A stretch of 64,000 bases of DNA from Panonychus citri (Eukaryota; Arthropoda; Arachnida; Trombidiformes; Tetranychidae), in the NCBI RefSeq assembly GCF_014898815.1, contig NW_026515455.1, positions 992,001 to 1,056,000 of the forward strand, written 5' to 3'. Both the position numbers and the translations under genes were made by a program. The notes beneath the pieces were generated by a model that searched no databases, was not told the origin of the DNA, and saw only the letters and a list, made by a program, of their open reading frames with translations. Below are positions 61,263-64,000 of this stretch, piece by piece. Numbering within the stretch: position 1 is the stretch's first letter; the number at the start of each line of letters is the position of its first letter.

Positions 61263-62019
61263 CAAACAACAACAATTAACTATGAAACAATCAGAAGAAG
61301 TAAAAAAGAAAATCAAAAATGAATCAACAATTAATAATTATTATAAATTGTTTGTTAATCGGTGAGAAAATTTCAGCTCGAAAATTAAGAAGAAAAAAAG
61401 TTCAGAAGGAAAAGAAATTTAAAATTTCGTTTTTATCATGATTCAAAGTGAATAATGAGTTTTTCCATGAAGGTGGGACTTGGAACTGAATTGAGGTGGT
61501 TACCTGAAGAGAGGGATGAACTTAACATGTTAACAAGTTACAAGAAAAGATTCAAATTGTGTTTACAATTAGGTGGAAACAATTAACTCAAATGAAACTT
61601 GAATAATAACAATTAACCCCCTTTCAAGGTAACAATTAAATCATATGATTTGTTTACGATTAAATGGTAATTGTGTTTAAAATTATCGAAACAATTAAGT
61701 TCTATATGAGATGATTTTTCCTCTCAAATCATATTGATTCTTGTTGATTCTAATTCATGATCGATTTTGCTGGTCAACTGATTGTGTTTATTTTTTTTTC
61801 TTTAATCAATTGAAATTATCAAATTCGGTTTTGAATTTGTTCACGAAAAGTTTAGAATACGATTTAACTTGTCAATTGAAAATCTCTTATTTGGTAGTAA
61901 ATGTAATGAATGGAGAATCGTCAATGAGATGAATTTTGATTTCTTCGGATCTTGGATAACCTGTGCTTCGAATTTCTTTTCTTCGATTGAACCATCACTT
62001 AGAACCTCTTTTTTTCTAT
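61263..62019. other. single-copy stretch between duplicated blocks, no supported gene
   Basis: About 0.75 kb of AT-rich DNA. Two overlapping short frames (61741-62057) end in poly-Phe/Leu from T-rich sequence and have no motif support. Confidence 0.45.
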
Positions 62020-62149
62020 TCTTTTTCTTCCTCTTTCTTCTCTTCTTCTTCTTATAATCAAAGCAAGTAAAATGATAGAATAGAGAAAGAAATTACTTCC
62101 ACCTTCTTCCTCTTCTTTACCATCTCAACATTTCCTTCTTTCAATTATC

Positions 62150-62434
62150 ATCATCTTCTTCTCCCCTGATCAATCATTATCACCTCATTATCCTGTTGAT
62201 TCGTCACCTTTACGCCATTCTCATCATCATTCGCATCATCAAGATTCTCAGCATCAGAATCGTCAACAGCAACAAAATCATCACCAACAGAATCAGAATT
62301 ATCAAAATTATATCGGATCAATTTCAACTTCTTCCTCCTTCATCTTCATCACCATCTCTCACTTTAGCATCTTCACCAATAGTTCAAACATCAATCGCAT
62401 CCTCATCATCATCATCTTGTAAAACAACAACAAC
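62150..62434 (+). pseudogene. achaete-scute exon 2 fragment 1
   Basis: Matches about 59276-59574 of the right-arm gene with one-base losses (CTCCCCTG for CTCCCCCTG; CTTCCTCC for CTTCTCCTCC) that break the frame. It has no bHLH, ends at the ACAACAACAACA junction and cannot code a functional factor. Confidence 0.85.
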
Positions 62435-63076
62435 ATTGATTAAATAAAGTATTAAACTACCTGAGAATTGATTGTTTACTAATTGTTACTAAAATCGACA
62501 ATTCAACCAATTAACTTGCGAATCAATCTTAATTTTGAATTAGCTTGAATATCGAGTTGATTTTAACTGCTTCTGATGCTCATCTTTGATTAACAGTCAA
62601 TGGGCTCGGTACTTGGTGAGTTGAGGGTCAGTTAGGCTTAGGGCTCATTGATGATGGTTCTTTGGGCTTGGTCATCATCTTGACCCGTGCCTATGTGCCG
62701 ATGAGATAAAAACAATGATAAATTAAACATACCTTCAGTTTCTGACCTTCTGACCATCGGTCACTCTCCTTACACGGGCTTTAAAATGACCGAAAAGAGA
62801 AATAAACTAACTGATAATTCTAATAACAAATGACCTTATCCCCGATCGATAGGAAATTGAATTTAAATTTTACTTTATAATTGAAATAAATTAAGAATTG
62901 GATTGGATTATTATCAACAATCAGCCTTGTTATCGTTAAGTTTTGAGCGATTAATTCAATTTATAATTAATCAGAATTTTCTCCTATAACAGTTTTGATA
63001 AAGTTTCCAAACAATTTAAGAAGAAAACAAAAACTTATCGTATTTACGTCTCTAAGGTATTCGTGATTAAGTAATG

Positions 63077-63530
63077 AATCAAACAACAATTAATTATTTG
63101 GTTGAATTCGCGCCAATGAGATTAATCATCAAAGGTTTAATCATGTCAATCAGTTTTCGCTTGCATATTCATCGGATTTTCAGAAATTGAAGAGTAAAAA
63201 TTGTCTTTTTAAATCAGAGACTTTGATCAAGCAAACTCAACAATCGAAGATCAAGTAACCTCAATAGTTTTCAATTGAAACTTCATGATAGAGTTCAACT
63301 CAGCACTTACCTAGAAAAGCTTTGAGCTGTTGAACTTTAACCTCACTGAATCTCAATCGAATGTACATTGAACTAAAAATTCAACGAGAAAAACTGGTTT
63401 AGAACATTGATAATAGATGTCGATCTGTTCGCTTTTTAAGGTAGAAACTTTTCTTGCTTTGTTAGCTATTTTCTCTCTATCACCATCCTCATCATCTTTA
63501 TCCTTATTCTCATCTCCTCTCTCTCTCTCT
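63077..63530 (+). repeat. copy of the achaete-scute upstream segment
   Basis: Matches 57577-58050 (AATCAAACAACAATTAATTA, TGTTCGCTTTTTAAGG) with small deletions. It lies downstream of the 3' flank copy, the reverse of the locus order, as expected for a tandem duplication with internal deletion. Confidence 0.85.
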
Positions 63531-63694
63531 TTCTTTTCATCTTCTTCATCTTATATTTTCTTCCTCTTTTCATCTTCCTCTTTCTTCTCTCTTCTTCTTA
63601 TAATCAAAGCGAAGTAAAATGATAGAATAGAGAAAGAAATTACTTCCACCTTCTTCCTCTTCTTTACCATCTCAACATTTCCTTCTTTCAATTA

Positions 63695-64000
63695 TCATCA
63701 TCTTCTTCCCCTGATCAATCATTATCACCTCATTATCCTGTTGATTCGTCACCTTTACGCCATTCTCATCATCATTCGCATCATCAAGATTCTCAGCATC
63801 AGAATCGTCAACAGCAACAAAATCATCACCAACAGAATCAGAATTATCAAAATTATATCGGATCAATTTCAACTTCTTCTCCTCCTTCATCTTCATCACC
63901 ATCTCTCACTTTAGCATCTTCACCAATAGTTCAAACATCAATCGCATCCTCCTCATCATCATCATCTTGTAAAACAACAACAACAATTTCAGTAACACCA
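63695..64000 (+). pseudogene. achaete-scute exon 2 fragment 2, cut by the window end
   Basis: Matches 59280-59587 and, unlike fragment 1, continues past the ACAACAACA word into ATTTCAGTAACACCA, so it may extend as a longer exon 2 copy beyond the window. No exon 1 precedes it; the linker and upstream segment do. Confidence 0.8.

Larger units (their letters stand above)
62020..63560 (+). repeat. composite tandem unit built from pieces of the achaete-scute locus
   Basis: About 1.55 kb, starting again near 63560. In order: a pyrimidine-rich linker (62020-62150), an exon 2 fragment (62150-62430), the 3' flank (62431-63080) and an upstream segment (63077-63530, matching 57577-58050). The pieces are joined at short shared words (ACAACAACAACA; AATCAAACAACAA). 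Confidence 0.85.

Overview
The window is AT-rich eukaryotic DNA with short introns (56-75 nt where I can place them), GT-AG splice sites, AATAAA signals and many (GA)n/(CT)n tracts. The genes are arthropod-like: an SLC46-type transporter, a single IGFBP-domain protein, ML-domain lipid-binding proteins like mite group 2 allergens, and an achaete-scute bHLH gene. An acariform mite, possibly a spider mite, fits best, but this is inference from gene content.

Layout. Positions 1-19830 are single-copy DNA with few genes: the 3' exon of an SLC46-like transporter (84-1063, +), a two-exon IGFBP-domain secreted protein (3254-3723, -), a six-cysteine secreted peptide (8697-9152, +) and two tandem ML-domain genes (14600-15235 and 16426-17060, +). 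From 19831 to 60946 the window is one very large imperfect inverted duplication. The left arm (19831-45874) and right arm (46765-60946) face each other across an 890-bp spacer. Each arm carries an achaete-scute homologue with a long Ser/His/Gln-rich second exon: intact on the left (-), frameshifted on the right with a large CATCAA expansion (+). Without the retroelement in the left arm, the arms are about 14.12 and 14.18 kb. From 60947 to the end are tandem, rearranged partial copies of the right-arm gene and its flanks.

The left arm is interrupted by a Ty3/Gypsy-class LTR retrotransposon (26121-38036, 11.9 kb, 4-bp target duplication ACAA). The matching site in the right arm (52041-52044) is empty. 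The element has gag, protease, RT, RNase H and integrase. Where an env gene might sit it instead has (i) a 2.4-kb non-coding stretch holding at least twelve hairpins that share a GTAAATTACCC core but have different, mutually complementary stems, with another in each LTR, and (ii) a third coding region combining a RING-like finger, a TRAF-type zinc finger, a low-complexity linker and a REXO/ISG20-like DEDDh exonuclease domain. The two finger parts are joined by a -1 frame change at a canonical U UUU UUC heptamer. The hairpin array and the captured finger-exonuclease ORF are the strongest candidates for something undescribed.

Caution: the 5' third of the element and its 5' LTR carry many short deletions, and several arm differences are one-base homopolymer changes. 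Consensus errors, and a false join of two haplotypes into an inverted repeat, must be excluded before reading biology into the breaks or the palindrome.
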